Origin: a bacterium | GTDB taxonomy: Bacteria; Bacteroidota; Ignavibacteria; Kapaibacteriales; UBA2268 | Direction: 5' to 3' | NCBI GenBank assembly: GCA_030431515.1 | Contig: JAUIIX010000037.1 | Location: 1-32,785, forward strand | Length of the DNA stretch: 32,785 nucleotides | In this document: positions 1 through 7,184 of the stretch, in pieces | Numbering within the stretch: the first letter of the stretch is position 1 | How the letters are laid out: each line of letters starts with the position of its first letter | Notes under the pieces: model-generated | Seen by the model: only the letters and a program-made list of their open reading frames with translations | Database searches by the model: none | Told to the model about the DNA's origin: nothing | Position numbers and translations under genes: made by a program

Positions 1-1
1 A

Positions 2-199
2 AAAAATAAAGAAGAAGTTTTGAAAAATAACTTAACTCCTGGAACAAAAGTAGAAGTTGACTTTGATGAAGAAAGTAAAAAGTTAAAATTTGCGTTTAGT
101 GAAGGAGAAAGAGTAATTGATGAGAAATTTCTTGAAAAGCCAGTAATAAACACTGAAGATGAAGAAGTTACAGATGAAGTTGATAATAGTAAAAATTGA
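2..199 (+). CDS. C-terminal end of a Clp-type AAA+ ATPase (ClpB/ClpC-like), 5' truncated
   Basis: An open frame runs in from the left edge and stops at a TGA at 197-199, leaving 65 residues. The readable part has the pattern L-x-P-G-x-K-V-x-V-D-F-D-x-E-x-x-K-L-x-F, which resembles the last beta strands of the small D2 domain of ClpB/ClpC/ClpA chaperone ATPases, where a P-G-D-x-V-x-V-D-x-D stretch precedes the C-terminus. It is followed by an acidic tail rich in Glu and Asp. In that family the protein forms hexameric unfoldases acting in protein quality control. The catalytic Walker motifs lie outside the window, so the assignment rests on a short stretch and is tentative. The gene ends just before a strong hairpin terminator. 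Confidence 0.45.
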   Translation, partial: KNKEEVLKNNLTPGTKVEVDFDEESKKLKFAFSEGERVIDEKFLEKPVINTEDEEVTDEVDNSKN

Positions 200-221
200 T
201 TTCACTTTAGATCTTTGAAAA

Positions 222-262
222 ATAAAAAAGCGGACACAAAAAGTATTCGCTTTTTTTTATTG
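222..262. terminator. Bidirectional rho-independent terminator
   Basis: An A-run leading into GCG (ending about 232) pairs with CGC plus a T-run (248-260), giving a stem AAAAAAGCG/CGCTTTTTT around a GC-poor loop. It sits between the convergent Clp-like gene and the minus-strand gene at 280-648. The A-run and T-run give both transcripts a U-tract, so it can serve both. Confidence 0.75.
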
Positions 263-279
263 GTTTATTAATAGTATTT

Positions 280-648
280 TTATTTTATATTATTTATCAC
301 AAAAGTATAATGTATTTTGTCGAAATTTATTTGCACAAAATAAATACTACTTTTAGGTAAATTAATAGATATTTTATCATTTAATATTGAAACTAAGTTA
401 TTATTATAAGTATTACCATTATAATCAAACATTCTTATATTACTTACTTCACTATCAATTGATTTTGAGATTGAGATTTCATTAGAATTGGTATAATATT
501 TTTCAGTTATTTCTCTATAGTTTTTCCATGTTCTACCACCATCATTAGAATATAAAATTACTCCATTTTGCTTGATTAATTTAATATTATAAATTTCAGC
601 AAAGCTATTAAAAGAAAGTAAAATTATAAATAATATTAGAATTTTCAA
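280..648 (-). CDS. Small secreted Asp-box (BNR-like) protein, unknown function
   Basis: A 122-residue protein with a clear N-terminal signal peptide (Lys then a hydrophobic stretch to about residue 17, ending in S-F-A). Near residue 33 it has one Asp-box, S-N-D-G-G-R-T-W, the motif that caps blades of sialidase/VPS10-type beta-propellers. The last ~30 residues are alternating hydrophobic strands like a worn T9SS sorting tail, but the usual P-N-P motif is missing. The start codon is TTG (648-646), chosen because GGTGA lies just upstream and the signal peptide begins right after it. It is the last gene of the minus-strand run, 15 bp below the 664-2112 gene. One Asp-box cannot make a propeller, so it may be a remnant of a larger relative such as the 4891-7116 protein. 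Confidence 0.6.
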   Translation of the reverse strand: MKILILFIILLSFNSFAEIYNIKLIKQNGVILYSNDGGRTWKNYREITEKYYTNSNEISISKSIDSEVSNIRMFDYNGNTYNNNLVSILNDKISINLPKSSIYFVQINFDKIHYTFVINNIK

Positions 649-663
649 TTTATCACCAATGTA

Positions 664-2112
664 TTATTTTTTAATAAACTTAATAGTTTGATTGTTAATT
701 TTTAAAAAATAATAAGCAGTTGATAGGTAAGATATATCTATGCTACTATTATAAATCCCTTCACCTACTATATTACCTAATAAGTCCCTTATTTCATACT
801 TATCAGTACTATTTACTCCTTCAACTTGAATAAAATATGAACTTGGATTTGGGAATATTGTATATTTTTCATTCTCATTCTTTTCAACAGATAATATTGT
901 ATTAAATTTTGCAAAATAATATGAATTATCTATTTGTAATGCTCCTACAACTATATACTCTTCTTCGCTTAAAACTTTTACTTTTAATGCAAAATTCGAT
1001 TTATCAGTATCTTCATCATAGAAAGTAAAACTTTTAATCGGTGCAAAGTTTGAATCTAATTTTTGAATTAGTGAAACTTGAAAAGGTTTTGCGGGGATTT
1101 TATCATGTGCTCCAACTACTATATAATCATTCCCAATCTTTTGTATATCATGAATGTAATCAGGATAGTTTAAACCTAAATTATATCCAGTATAATTTAT
1201 AGATTCATTATCATATTCATACAAATACCAAGAAGGTCGATTTGCAAACCGAGGACTAGATAATAATTCGCCAAAGACCAATAAATGCTTCCCGTTTATA
1301 TCAAATGATTTGACTTCTATATTTGATTTGTTCTCAGTATATTCTTTTACCTCAATTAAATTAAAATTTTCATCATAAATATTGACTATATTTTTATCTT
1401 TAAACTTAACATTAGTTAATTCTGATAAAAATAAAAATATTTTATCTTTTACTTTGTGAATACTATTTACTGATTTTGATCCTACTTTTCCCTCTATATT
1501 TGTTGAAATAGAATCATCTATTAAAGTAAAAGTTTTTAAATAATTTCCAAATTTGTCATATTTTCTAACAACAATTTCTGGACCTTTAAAAGCAATATAA
1601 ATATTTTCTTCATCCATAGTAAAATTCAGATTATCATTGTTAGCCAAATATGTACTTGGTGCAAAACCATCGTTAATAAAATCAAAGTTCCTATATACTT
1701 CCTTGTTTTCAAAATATTTTAAAACAAATAAGTTATGACCATATTTAAGAACTTCTTGTCCTTGTTCTATGAAATGACCAATAATACCTAACGTATCATT
1801 ACTAATTTCCATTTTAAAAGGTAAATATTGGTACTTTTTTTCATCAATAGAGATATTATCTATCTCAAATTCATCAATTAAATTAAAATTATAATCAAAT
1901 TCTTGAATTTTAAAAAAAGTTGAATAAAATGCATCACCTTCAATAATCTTATAATATTTGGAAAGTATTAATACTTTATTATTTAAAAAAGCGATATCAT
2001 AAATTTGAGCACGGTTCCCTAATTCAATAATTTTACTATTCGTAATTTTATCAATAGAATATAATGAATTTAGAGAAAGTAAAGTGATTATTAGCAATAT
2101 TAAAATTTTCAT
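664..2112 (-). CDS. Secreted protein with T9SS type A sorting domain (tandem paralogue 1)
   Basis: A 482-residue protein with an N-terminal signal peptide (about residues 1-19). A long body of repeated strand-like units follows (phrases such as F-D-Y-N-F-N-L-I-D, K-Y-D-K-F-G-N-Y and L-D-S-N-F), suggesting a beta-propeller. The last ~75 residues form a type A sorting domain, recognisable by F-P-N-P-S-S, Y-E-I-R-D-L-L-G-N and a basic C-terminus. In this family the tail directs export through the type IX system to the cell surface, where it is removed. The ATG at 2112 has AAAGG upstream. It is a tandem paralogue of the gene at 2124-3581, from which it is separated by 11 bp, and is probably co-transcribed with it. 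Its ligand or enzyme activity is not apparent. Confidence 0.75.
   Translation of the reverse strand: MKILILLIITLLSLNSLYSIDKITNSKIIELGNRAQIYDIAFLNNKVLILSKYYKIIEGDAFYSTFFKIQEFDYNFNLIDEFEIDNISIDEKKYQYLPFKMEISNDTLGIIGHFIEQGQEVLKYGHNLFVLKYFENKEVYRNFDFINDGFAPSTYLANNDNLNFTMDEENIYIAFKGPEIVVRKYDKFGNYLKTFTLIDDSISTNIEGKVGSKSVNSIHKVKDKIFLFLSELTNVKFKDKNIVNIYDENFNLIEVKEYTENKSNIEVKSFDINGKHLLVFGELLSSPRFANRPSWYLYEYDNESINYTGYNLGLNYPDYIHDIQKIGNDYIVVGAHDKIPAKPFQVSLIQKLDSNFAPIKSFTFYDEDTDKSNFALKVKVLSEEEYIVVGALQIDNSYYFAKFNTILSVEKNENEKYTIFPNPSSYFIQVEGVNSTDKYEIRDLLGNIVGEGIYNSSIDISYLSTAYYFLKINNQTIKFIKK
751..855. repeat. Near-identical sorting-domain DNA, copy 1
   Basis: These 105 bases match 2211-2315 at a fixed offset of 1460 with only three differences (positions 774, 837 and 847). 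A further identical stretch lies at 678-705 against 2138-2165. The repeat encodes the T9SS tail of the two tandem paralogues. Confidence 0.85.
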
Positions 2113-2123
2113 TTTGAGTACCT

Positions 2124-3581
2124 TTATTTTTTTATATACTTAATAGTTTGATTGTTAATTTTTAAATAATAAAAACCAGTTGAAAATTGTGAAATATCAA
2201 TCTTGTTTAAATAAATCCCTTCACCTACTATATTTCCTAATAAGTCCCTTATTTCATACTTATCAGTACTATTTACTCCTTCAACTTGAATAAAATCTGA
2301 ACTTGGGTTTGGGAAAAGTGTAATATTATTGTTTTTATTGTCTTCTACTGATAGTAAAGTATTAAATTTTGCAAGATAAATCTCATTATCAAACGGTTTA
2401 CTTCCAACAACTATATATTCGTTTTTATTCAATACTTTAACTTTTGCAGCATAATTTCTTATATTATTTTCTTCATTAAAAACTTTAAAATTTTCTGTAG
2501 TTTGAAAATCGGAATTTAATTTTTGAATTAAAGTAGTCGTATAAGGTGGATAAGATAATTGACTGTGTGAACCTACAGCTAAATACCCACCTTCGAACTG
2601 TACTAAATCCATTATCTCATCAGGATAGTTTATTCCAATAGATGACTTTAATTCTACGTTACTGTCTGAATATTTAAACAAATGATTTCGTGAATAATTA
2701 GGGATTGTAGAAGCACCGCTAATAAATTCATTAAAAATAAATATCTTGTTTTCTTCAAAATTAAAGTCTTTTATATCAATAAGAGAAGTTCTTTCTTTAT
2801 ATTTAATTTCTTTTAATAGATTAAAATCCTTGTCATATACATTTATATAAAAGTCTTGTTTATTGTAAATTTCTGTTATTTTATTGTAAAAAACTAATAA
2901 CTTATCATCTTCTTTTTTTATATGATTTATATAAACTTCACCTTCTTTACCACTTAAACCATTTGAGATTGAGTCATCAATTATTTTAATTTGATTAATA
3001 TAATTACCTTTTAAATCATAAATTAATAAATCAGTTGATCTTAATTTATAAGCAACATAGATATATTTATCATCATAAGTTAAATTAAGATTATCATTAT
3101 TGAAAATATTTGATCCTTTATGTTTGTCGTAAATAAAATTATAACTTCTAAAAATCTCTTTATTATCTTTAAATTTTAAAACAGCAAGATTGTAATCACT
3201 TTTATAATTATCATCTTCATAATAAACAAATTGGGTATAAAGATAAAGTGTGTCATTATTAATAAAAAACTTATTAGGTAAAAATTGATACAATGAGTCA
3301 TTCTTAATTATATTTTCAATTTTAATCTCATCTATGAAATTAAGATTATAATCAAATCTTTTAATTTGAAAATTTTTAACAAAAGTTAGATATCCTTGTT
3401 TTGATTCTCTTGTTTTAATAAGCAGATACATATTATTTTGTGAAAAAGCTACATCAATTAATTCAGAATCAATTAATCCAGATATTCCTTCTAATTTAAA
3501 TGATCTTTCTAATTCTAAATAATCCTTTGATATTATTCCAATTGTGTTAATGAAAAATATTATCATTAATATTTTCAGCAT
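2124..3581 (-). CDS. Secreted protein with T9SS type A sorting domain (tandem paralogue 2)
   Basis: A 485-residue paralogue of the gene immediately downstream (664-2112), with the same architecture: signal peptide to about residue 18, propeller-like body, and a C-terminal type A sorting domain with F-P-N-P-S-S. The two proteins align over their full length, with shared phrases such as I-D-D-S-I-S, N-Y-P-D and N-N-D-N-L-N. Their bodies have diverged clearly while the tails are nearly identical at DNA level. Weak AGAG precedes the ATG at 3581. Upstream lies the hairpin at 3616-3647, so this gene may begin its own transcript. Function is unknown; export to the outer surface by T9SS is the only confident statement. 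Confidence 0.75.
   Translation of the reverse strand: MLKILMIIFFINTIGIISKDYLELERSFKLEGISGLIDSELIDVAFSQNNMYLLIKTRESKQGYLTFVKNFQIKRFDYNLNFIDEIKIENIIKNDSLYQFLPNKFFINNDTLYLYTQFVYYEDDNYKSDYNLAVLKFKDNKEIFRSYNFIYDKHKGSNIFNNDNLNLTYDDKYIYVAYKLRSTDLLIYDLKGNYINQIKIIDDSISNGLSGKEGEVYINHIKKEDDKLLVFYNKITEIYNKQDFYINVYDKDFNLLKEIKYKERTSLIDIKDFNFEENKIFIFNEFISGASTIPNYSRNHLFKYSDSNVELKSSIGINYPDEIMDLVQFEGGYLAVGSHSQLSYPPYTTTLIQKLNSDFQTTENFKVFNEENNIRNYAAKVKVLNKNEYIVVGSKPFDNEIYLAKFNTLLSVEDNKNNNITLFPNPSSDFIQVEGVNSTDKYEIRDLLGNIVGEGIYLNKIDISQFSTGFYYLKINNQTIKYIKK
2211..2315. repeat. Near-identical sorting-domain DNA, copy 2
   Basis: Partner of 751-855. One difference changes Tyr to Asp in the P-N-P-S-S-x-F motif and at least one is silent. 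The remainder of the two genes is far less similar. Confidence 0.85.
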
Positions 3582-3615
3582 ATTATTCTCTTTATTATTT
3601 TTATAAACTAATTAA

Positions 3616-3647
3616 AAGCAATCTTAAAAATTAATTTAAGATTGCTT
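3616..3647 (-). terminator. Hairpin after the disrupted Cys-rich gene
   Basis: A perfect 13-bp stem (AAGCAATCTTAAA with its complement) and a 6-base loop. On the minus strand it is followed by TTTTAATT, a modest U-rich tail. It lies just downstream of the last stop codon (3658) of the Cys-rich gene and upstream of the 2124-3581 gene. Confidence 0.6.
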
Positions 3648-3657
3648 AATTGTATTT

Positions 3658-3822
3658 TTATTCTGGTTCTACACACTTGTTATGACAAGGTTTAATAACC
3701 ATATTAAATCCATTATAACATTCTGGACTAAATTGTGCTTGATATTGACTATCACAAGGTCCAACTTCTTGTAATATTTCTTCTTTAAAAGAAGTACCTA
3801 CTATAACAACTTCATGTGTCAT
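3658..3822 (-). CDS. C-terminal segment of the interrupted Cys-rich gene
   Basis: A 54-residue frame starting at an ATG that overlaps the upstream TGA as ATGA, ending in TAA at 3660-3658. It contains five cysteines (G-P-C-D, P-E-C-Y, P-C-H-N-K-C). No signal peptide and no ribosome-binding site of its own are visible. It reads as the natural end of the protein begun at 4477. Confidence 0.45.
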   Translation of the reverse strand: MTHEVVIVGTSFKEEILQEVGPCDSQYQAQFSPECYNGFNMVIKPCHNKCVEPE

Positions 3823-4361
3823 AGGGTCACAACACAGTAACTTCTTTCATAAACACAACAACTAACTTGGTTACATTCAACTTCTTCAAGAACAGTTAAA
3901 TAGGACTGAGAATCTTGATCAAAATGTTGATAATAACAAAGTGATTTGCATGACGATTTTGTTGCAGTATAATCTGATTTTAAATTTGGACAATAAGCTA
4001 GGTTAATTTCATTTTGAACTTCTAATTCGTCTACAAATTCTTGATATAACTGTAATGTTACTTCTTCCCAACATCTTAATAACCATAGTTGTCCATTAGT
4101 TTGTGGATCTGACCGCACCCATGCATTGAAATTATCACAATCGACACAAGGTTGTACAGCTTGACTCACAAAAAATACTTTAACTTGAGCTTTGTGAGGA
4201 CTTGGGGGTACAGAGCAAACTCTTTTACAGCAGTACACTTGAAAAAAGCAATTTGGCCATTCTGGTAAAGAGATAAATTTAGTTTCATATTGCCAGAGAG
4301 CATTAGGGTTATCGCAACCTATATTATCGCAATTTAGTTCATTTAGATTAGTCGAATTCAT
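3819..4361 (-). CDS. Central Cys-rich segment of the interrupted gene
   Basis: A 180-residue frame with about 20 cysteines, many in pairs or in C-x-C or C-x-x-C spacing (for example Y-C-C-K-R-V-C, and C-V-D-C-D). This suggests an extracellular disulphide-bonded protein. It has no signal peptide of its own. Its ATG overlaps the stop of the signal-peptide frame, and its TGA (3821-3819) overlaps the ATG of the C-terminal frame. It aligns loosely with the 7185-7805 paralogue around the Leu/Ile-Pro ... Cys ... Cys segment near its start. I do not recognise a named family. Confidence 0.5.
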   Translation of the reverse strand: MNSTNLNELNCDNIGCDNPNALWQYETKFISLPEWPNCFFQVYCCKRVCSVPPSPHKAQVKVFFVSQAVQPCVDCDNFNAWVRSDPQTNGQLWLLRCWEEVTLQLYQEFVDELEVQNEINLAYCPNLKSDYTATKSSCKSLCYYQHFDQDSQSYLTVLEEVECNQVSCCVYERSYCVVTL

Positions 4362-4477
4362 ATCTGCACTGGAATATAGCTTGGAGTTATTGAAATAAAA
4401 ACTTGCCCAATACTCTCCTCATTAGATATAATCAATAATGAGAAAGTAATTATTAATAATGAAATGAAATCTTTCAT
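4358..4477 (-). CDS. Signal-peptide segment of the interrupted Cys-rich gene
   Basis: A 39-residue frame with Lys-Asp then a hydrophobic core, a likely cleavage site near I-G-Q, and AAAGGA spaced correctly before the ATG at 4477. Its TGA (4360-4358) overlaps the ATG of the next frame. It is too short for a stand-alone secreted protein and is best read as the 5' part of 3658-4477. Confidence 0.5.
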   Translation of the reverse strand: MKDFISLLIITFSLLIISNEESIGQVFISITPSYIPVQI

Positions 4478-4545
4478 TTTATTTCCTTTAATAAATTTTA
4501 AATTATATGTAATAGAAATATAGACTTTTCGTCTATAGGTACGTT

Positions 4546-4562
4546 GTAGTTTTTATAACTAC
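4546..4562 (-). promoter_or_regulatory. Small conserved hairpin in leader copy A
   Basis: GTAGTT pairs with AACTAC around a five-base loop. The same sequence is unchanged in copy B at 7878-7894, while bases on either side differ. Confidence 0.55.
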
Positions 4563-4573
4563 TTTTGCATTAG

Positions 4574-4619
4574 GGTTCGCAAAAATTCTTTCATCGGGAT
4601 TTTGCGAATCTTTTTTTTT
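4574..4619. promoter_or_regulatory. Large conserved hairpin in leader copy A, terminator-like on the plus strand
   Basis: GGTTCGCAAAA (4574-4584) pairs with TTTTGCGAATC (4600-4610), 11 bp with two G-U pairs. On the plus strand nine T follow at once (4611-4619), as in an intrinsic terminator. On the minus strand, the direction of the Cys-rich gene, the A-run comes first and no U-tract follows, so there it would be a leader structure. Confidence 0.6.
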
Positions 4620-4628
4620 AATTTTTCT

Positions 4629-4640
4629 TTAAGGACTCAT
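4629..4640 (-). promoter_or_regulatory. Three-codon leader ORF (Met-Ser-Pro-stop) with GGAG, copy A
   Basis: GGAG (4650-4647), six bases, then ATG AGT CCT TAA. Motif and spacing are the same in copy B at 7963-7974. Proline before a stop codon is known to slow termination, so a regulatory stall is possible but unproven. Confidence 0.4.
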
Positions 4641-4662
4641 AATATTCTCCTTTAATAAAAAG

Positions 4663-4679
4663 CCAACATTAGTGTTTGG
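4663..4679. promoter_or_regulatory. Inverted repeat in leader copy A
   Basis: CCAACA and TGTTTGG face each other across a four-base spacer (one extra T). Copy B has the perfect form at 7997-8012. It could be an operator or an RNA hairpin. Confidence 0.4.
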
Positions 4680-4793
4680 AAAAAGTTAAAAATAGTCAAA
4701 TTTTGCATTATATATTAAACCATAATTGCAATTTAAAACATTTTTTTTTTTTTTTTGCAAATTTATTTTTAAATAATTTAAATTAGTTTTCCA

Positions 4794-4801
4794 CAAATAT
4801 A
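4794..4801 (-). promoter_or_regulatory. Candidate TAnnTTTG promoter box, copy A
   Basis: TATATTTG on the minus strand, matching the Bacteroidetes -7 consensus, within a conserved stretch (CTTATATTTGTG) also present in copy B at 8125-8132. No clear -33 TTTG is seen. It sits just past the minus-strand terminator at 4829-4853. Confidence 0.5.
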
Positions 4802-4828
4802 AGAAAAGTATTTAAATAATAGTATTAT

Positions 4829-4853
4829 AAAAAAAGAGCCATAAAAGATGGCT
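4829..4853 (-). terminator. Intrinsic terminator of the Asp-box gene
   Basis: AGCCAT/ATGGCT stem with a five-base loop followed by a T-run on the minus strand, about 40 bases after the stop codon of the 4891-7116 gene. Copy B keeps the hairpin with a changed stem (GAGCC/GGCTC), which argues for function. Confidence 0.75.
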
Positions 4854-4890
4854 TGGTTTTAATATTAATAAGATATTAAAAGCTTTGAAA

Positions 4891-7116
4891 TTAGTCAGTA
4901 ACAATAATTTTCCAAATTAACTTTTCATTTCCATAAGTAACTTGCATTATATAGATTCCGGGATTTATGTTTGAAACATCCCATGTTACTAATGCATGAT
5001 AATCATCTTCTCTGATAAGATTTACATTTCCATCTATATGAGCTTTAGAACCAAATATTGAGTAAATTTCAATGTTATCTTTATTAAAAATTAATTGGTT
5101 ATCAAATGCTACCTTCACATTAATTTGATTATTCGATGGATGAGGGTAAGGTGGATATGAAAATAAGTAGTTAAATGGTATTCTTTCAGTAACGCTTGTA
5201 TATTCAATTCCTAATTCTGATAAAGGTAATTGCAATAATTCATCATTTAATGTCATATAAAGAAAGCCTTCTACTAAATCAATATCCCTGACAGGTTGAG
5301 ATATATGAATTGAAATTTTAGTCATATCTATACCCTCATTATACATATCCCATGTAATACCAAAATCTTTTGAATAATGAAAACCATTATTTGAAATAAT
5401 AAAAATATTCTCATTGTAATTAATCATTTTAAATATGTATGCTTTTTCGTCATGGAATTTTTTAATGTCCCATGTTTCACCTAAATCTTTAGAATAAAAT
5501 AAACTATCTGACATATAATCATAGTTAAACTGATCGATTTGTGCATAAACAATTTTTGGTGAAATAATTTGATTATTATAAATAGAAATAAATTTAGTTT
5601 GTTCTTCATTTATTGCATTTTCATCTGAATTAGATATTTTATTCCATGTTTTACACTTGTCTATTGAAATTAGAATTCCATCATTTTCAGTTGTTGCAAT
5701 AAATGTTGTTTGGTTATATTTATAAACATTTCTAAAATTAATATTAAATTCAGGATTAGATTCATTGAAATTTATCCATGTCTTTGCCTTATCTGTAGAA
5801 TAAAATAACATTTTTCCAGAAGTTAAAATAATTATGTCTTCAAAAATATAAATTTGACCAAATCCATTAACTTTATAAGTAATAATGGTATCTATCCAAT
5901 TCTTTCCTAAATCTCTCGAAATTTTTAAATTATTATTATTATAATGATAAGCTATTATCAAGCTATCTTTAATATCAAAACCACTTATTTCATGTCCATT
6001 TGTACTTAATGTATCATTTAAAACTTTCCAAGTTTTTGAAATTTTGTCAAAAAAATGGATTCCATTATTTTCCATTATCATATAATTAGTATTGTTTTGA
6101 GATTTAAAGTTGAAATAATTTGGATTTCCTTCAAGATTTAAAGATTCAATGTTATTATTTTTTATTTCAAAAACTCCAAATGAACTTGTAAAATATATTT
6201 TACCTTCAATATTTTTTATAGATGTTATACTTTCGTTTTTATCAAGAAAATGTAATAACTCCCAAGATTGCCCTTGATTACTTGAAATATATATTTCACC
6301 TAACTTAGTTGAGATATAGAATTTATCAGCATCAATCAAAACGTTAGTTATATCTTTAGATACAGATGGAATAGTAATATATTCCCATTTTTCTTCTAAA
6401 CCATTTGATTTATACAACCCCTTATTTGTTCCAATTAAAGAAATATTTTTAGAAAAATAAAAGCTATTGTATAAAGCATAATTCCGTTCTAATCCTTTAT
6501 TCCATTCTTTCCATGACTTTCCTAAATCTTCACTAAATAAAATACCATCGTTATAAATTGGAGGAGGAGGATTCCCTGAAATAGCTCCTTTGTCATAAAC
6601 CACAATAATATCATCAATAAGTTTAATTTTATTAAAACCATAAGGTGTTTCGATTTTAATAGAATCAAAAACTATTGAATTAGAAATATCATACTTATAA
6701 ATATCTCTTCCTATTAGAATTAATAAAGTATCATTATAAATTTCAAAATCTTGAACAGGTTTATTTATTTTGTCACTATATATTTTTTCAAAAGAAAACC
6801 CTAAATCTTTACTTTGATAAATACCATTATTATTTAAAGAGTTACTTTCTCCTTTTAAAAAGACATTATCGTTATTTACTTTAAAGTTATAAAAATAAAT
6901 TAATGAGTCAAGACCAGTAGGATTGATTTTTTTCCAATTAATATCTTTATCATTTTTTAAAAATAATGAGTAACTATTATTTGTAATCAAAGTATTTTTT
7001 GTTTTAAAGATATCGCTAATATATATTTTTCCTTTGGGAGAATCAACTTCTTCCCATTTTGCATAATTATATATAGGTAAAAGTAAAACAATAATAAAGA
7101 ATACAGAGTTTATCAT
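4891..7116 (-). CDS. Large secreted Asp-box (BNR) beta-propeller protein with T9SS-like tail
   Basis: A 741-residue protein with a signal peptide (about residues 1-19, ending Y-N-Y-A-K-W). It has at least seven Asp-box motifs spread through the body: D-L-G-K-S-W, N-Q-G-Q-S-W, D-L-G-K-N-W, D-K-A-K-T-W, D-K-C-K-T-W, D-L-G-E-T-W and D-F-G-I-T-W. This is the pattern of sortilin/VPS10- or sialidase-type propellers, which bind glycans or proteins outside the cell. The last ~95 residues (P-H-P-S-N-N-Q-I-N-V, then I-Y-S-I-F-G-S, then P-G-I-Y-I-M-Q-V) look like a T9SS sorting domain, slightly off consensus. AAGGA precedes the ATG at 7116. It lies between the two Cys-rich genes and is closed by the terminator at 4829-4853. 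No sialidase catalytic arginines were identified, so an enzymatic role is not claimed. Confidence 0.75.
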   Translation of the reverse strand: MINSVFFIIVLLLPIYNYAKWEEVDSPKGKIYISDIFKTKNTLITNNSYSLFLKNDKDINWKKINPTGLDSLIYFYNFKVNNDNVFLKGESNSLNNNGIYQSKDLGFSFEKIYSDKINKPVQDFEIYNDTLLILIGRDIYKYDISNSIVFDSIKIETPYGFNKIKLIDDIIVVYDKGAISGNPPPPIYNDGILFSEDLGKSWKEWNKGLERNYALYNSFYFSKNISLIGTNKGLYKSNGLEEKWEYITIPSVSKDITNVLIDADKFYISTKLGEIYISSNQGQSWELLHFLDKNESITSIKNIEGKIYFTSSFGVFEIKNNNIESLNLEGNPNYFNFKSQNNTNYMIMENNGIHFFDKISKTWKVLNDTLSTNGHEISGFDIKDSLIIAYHYNNNNLKISRDLGKNWIDTIITYKVNGFGQIYIFEDIIILTSGKMLFYSTDKAKTWINFNESNPEFNINFRNVYKYNQTTFIATTENDGILISIDKCKTWNKISNSDENAINEEQTKFISIYNNQIISPKIVYAQIDQFNYDYMSDSLFYSKDLGETWDIKKFHDEKAYIFKMINYNENIFIISNNGFHYSKDFGITWDMYNEGIDMTKISIHISQPVRDIDLVEGFLYMTLNDELLQLPLSELGIEYTSVTERIPFNYLFSYPPYPHPSNNQINVKVAFDNQLIFNKDNIEIYSIFGSKAHIDGNVNLIREDDYHALVTWDVSNINPGIYIMQVTYGNEKLIWKIIVTD

Positions 7117-7138
7117 AAAAATTCCTTAAGTTTAATTT

Positions 7139-7167
7139 GAAGAGTTAGTTATTAATACTAACTCTTC
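7139..7167 (-). terminator. Hairpin after the second Cys-rich gene
   Basis: A perfect 11-bp stem (GAAGAGTTAGT with its complement) and a seven-base loop, directly after the final TAG of the 7185-7805 reading frame and before the Asp-box gene. The U-tract on the minus strand is poor (CAAATTAA), so it may be a 3' stability hairpin rather than a strong terminator. Confidence 0.5.
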
Positions 7168-7184
7168 ATTAATATAAATTTATT

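Larger units (their letters stand above)
3658..4477 (-). pseudogene. Cys-rich secreted protein gene interrupted by two -1 frame changes
   Basis: Three minus-strand frames together read as one secreted Cys-rich protein of about 270 residues. The first (4477-4358) gives a signal peptide with AAAGGA before its ATG. The second (4361-3819) carries most of the cysteines. The third (3822-3658) gives the C-terminal end with five more. Both junctions need a -1 shift, and at both the stop overlaps an ATG as ATGA. In the second frame the reading stays open upstream of its ATG, so the first break could lie anywhere from about 4361 to 4420, including a T5 run on the coding strand. Only the first piece has a secretion signal, so independent translation of the others makes little sense. 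It is either a pseudogene or a recoded gene. A paralogue lies at 7185-7805. Confidence 0.65.
4530..4874 (-). repeat. Duplicated regulatory cassette, copy A
   Basis: About 345 non-coding bases upstream of the first Cys-rich gene, matching 7861-8203 almost end to end with small indels. In minus-strand order it holds a terminator hairpin (4829-4853), TATATTTG (4794-4801), a 16-base A tract (4741-4756), an inverted repeat (4663-4679), a ribosome-binding site with a three-codon ORF (4629-4640), an A9 run, and two hairpins (4576-4610 and 4546-4562). It fills the gap between the Asp-box gene and the Cys-rich gene. If transcription starts at the TATATTTG box, the 5' leader is about 310 nt. Confidence 0.85.

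Noticed and set aside
4840-4890. Possible riboswitch class in the cassettes
   Set aside because: No match to conserved cores I know (SAM, cobalamin, preQ1, c-di-GMP, TPP); only hairpins and a short ORF can be supported.
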